In this document: piece by piece, positions 5,029-5,644 of the stretch
Layout of the letters: every line of letters starts with the position of its first letter
How positions within the stretch are numbered: the stretch's first letter is position 1
NCBI GenBank assembly: GCA_024280785.1
Contig: JAJRPK010000369.1
Span: 1 to 5,644, forward strand
Reading direction: 5' to 3'
From: Gammaproteobacteria bacterium
GTDB taxonomy: Bacteria > Pseudomonadota > Gammaproteobacteria > Pseudomonadales > UBA7434
DNA length: 5,644 nt
The notes under the pieces: model-generated
Seen by the model: only the letters and a program-made list of their open reading frames with translations
Told to the model about the DNA's origin: nothing
Database searches by the model: none
Position numbers and translations under genes: made by a program

Positions 5029-5644
5029 CAATCTTCGCTCAATGAACATTCCCAAACGGGATCTCTTTTTTCGAAAAAAGCCACGCCACCTTCTAATGCA
5101 TCAGGCTTTCGCATACTGTAGTTCAAAGCAAAGCTTTCCTGTGCAATAGCATCGGCAGTAGACAGGCTCAAATTATCCCACAGCAATTTTTTGTGCATGG
5201 CCATCACCAACGGCGAACAATTCACTGCCATGTCTTTAGCGATAGACATCGCTTCAGCGAACACTTCATCGGCCGGTAATGCACGGCTTGCCAGGCCCAT
5301 GTCAACAAGCTCGTCGCCAGTTAATTTACTGGCCCTGACTAGCAGTTCAAATGCACGCTCCATGCCGACGATTTTTGGCAGAATACTGGTCATACCAAAA
5401 TCTGTCACGACTCCTCTACGGTTTTGTAAAAAACCGTACTTACCCTCTTTCGCCACGATGCGAATATCACACTGTGCTGCAATGCCGAGGCCTACCCCAA
5501 CCGCATGACCGTTACAGGCAGCAATAACAGGCTTACGAATCTCCCACGCTTGCATGGATAACGGGCAAGAGGGCGTATCTTCACGATCCGTGCTATCAAA
5601 GGCATGTCCGCCATCGCTAAGGTCAGCCCCTGCGCAAAAGGCAA
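5007..5644 (-). CDS. Crotonase-fold (enoyl-CoA hydratase/isomerase family) protein, 5' end outside window
   Basis: The frame is open from the right edge, with 211 residues before the TAG at 5007. It begins AFCAGADL, the first half of the crotonase oxyanion hole and CoA site, so the real start lies outside the window and the internal ATG at 5555 is not the start. It continues with RKPVIAACNGHAVGVGLGIAAQCDIRI (second oxyanion-hole segment, visible residues 36-62), GFLQNRRGVVTDFG (70-83) and LPKIVGMERAFELLVRASKLTGDELVDMGLAS. The family acts on acyl-CoA thioesters. By eye alignment with rat mitochondrial enoyl-CoA hydratase, its two catalytic Glu (144 and 164) are Gly53 and Gln73 here, so simple hydration is doubtful; isomerase, hydrolase or another crotonase reaction is possible. 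The C-terminus SEDWPDDWPE is made by a 12-bp tandem repeat. The LLM gene follows after 97 bp, which fits an acyl-CoA pathway. Confidence 0.9.
   Translation of the reverse strand, partial: AFCAGADLSDGGHAFDSTDREDTPSCPLSMQAWEIRKPVIAACNGHAVGVGLGIAAQCDIRIVAKEGKYGFLQNRRGVVTDFGMTSILPKIVGMERAFELLVRASKLTGDELVDMGLASRALPADEVFAEAMSIAKDMAVNCSPLVMAMHKKLLWDNLSLSTADAIAQESFALNYSMRKPDALEGGVAFFEKRDPVWECSLSEDWPDDWPE

Noticed and set aside
4969..5040. Short tandem repeats as a CRISPR array or origin iterons
   Set aside because: Units are 12 bp without spacers, they lie across a stop codon, and there are no cas or replication genes nearby.
5007..5555. Crotonase starting at the ATG at 5555 (182 residues)
   Set aside because: The frame stays open to the window edge and the upstream residues include AFCAGADL, an essential crotonase segment, so the gene is longer.
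1111..5644. Defence island or toxin-antitoxin system
   Set aside because: The genes are metabolic enzymes, a protein hydroxylase and an envelope protease. No nuclease, helicase, reverse transcriptase, TIR or toxin signature is visible.

Overview
The window looks like chromosomal DNA from a marine-type gammaproteobacterium, possibly Cellvibrionales or a relative. The evidence is indirect. Base composition is moderate. A DUF4124-plus-trypsin envelope protein, a SEC-C/prolyl-hydroxylase fusion and an acyl-CoA/LLM/SDR gene set fit that group, and one intergenic stretch resembles dispersed repeats seen in such genomes. No plasmid, phage, transposase, CRISPR, tRNA or rRNA signal was found.

Layout: positions 1-126 (+) hold the last 41 residues of a membrane protein, perhaps the final helix of an MFS-type transporter. 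Positions 247-678 (+) encode a 143-residue SRPBCC (START/Bet v1-like) protein. Positions 679-1110 are a 432-bp gap between converging genes, with four strong inverted repeats at 931-1011 and a probable dispersed repeat that creates a spurious 89-codon ORF. From 5644 down to 1111, five genes run on the minus strand: a crotonase-fold protein (5' end outside the window), an LLM-class oxidoreductase of the MSMEG_2256 type, an SDR oxidoreductase, a SEC-C plus 2OG-Fe(II) dioxygenase, and a secreted HtrA/trypsin-like serine protease. Gaps are 97, 10, 50 and 16 bp, so much of the block may be one transcript.

The crotonase, LLM and SDR genes plausibly act together on acyl-CoA or other lipid or steroid-like substrates. 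The last two genes look functionally separate. One is probably a cytosolic protein hydroxylase, the other an envelope protease, and only tight spacing links them.

Most unusual features: (1) the protease carries a charged coiled coil of about 100 residues between its catalytic His and Asp, and has no PDZ domain; (2) a 12-bp in-frame tandem repeat forms both the C-terminus of the crotonase and four consecutive in-frame TAG stops; (3) the crotonase appears to lack both canonical hydratase glutamates; (4) a zinc-binding SEC-C motif is fused to a prolyl-4-hydroxylase-like domain. There is no clear defence or mobile system here.
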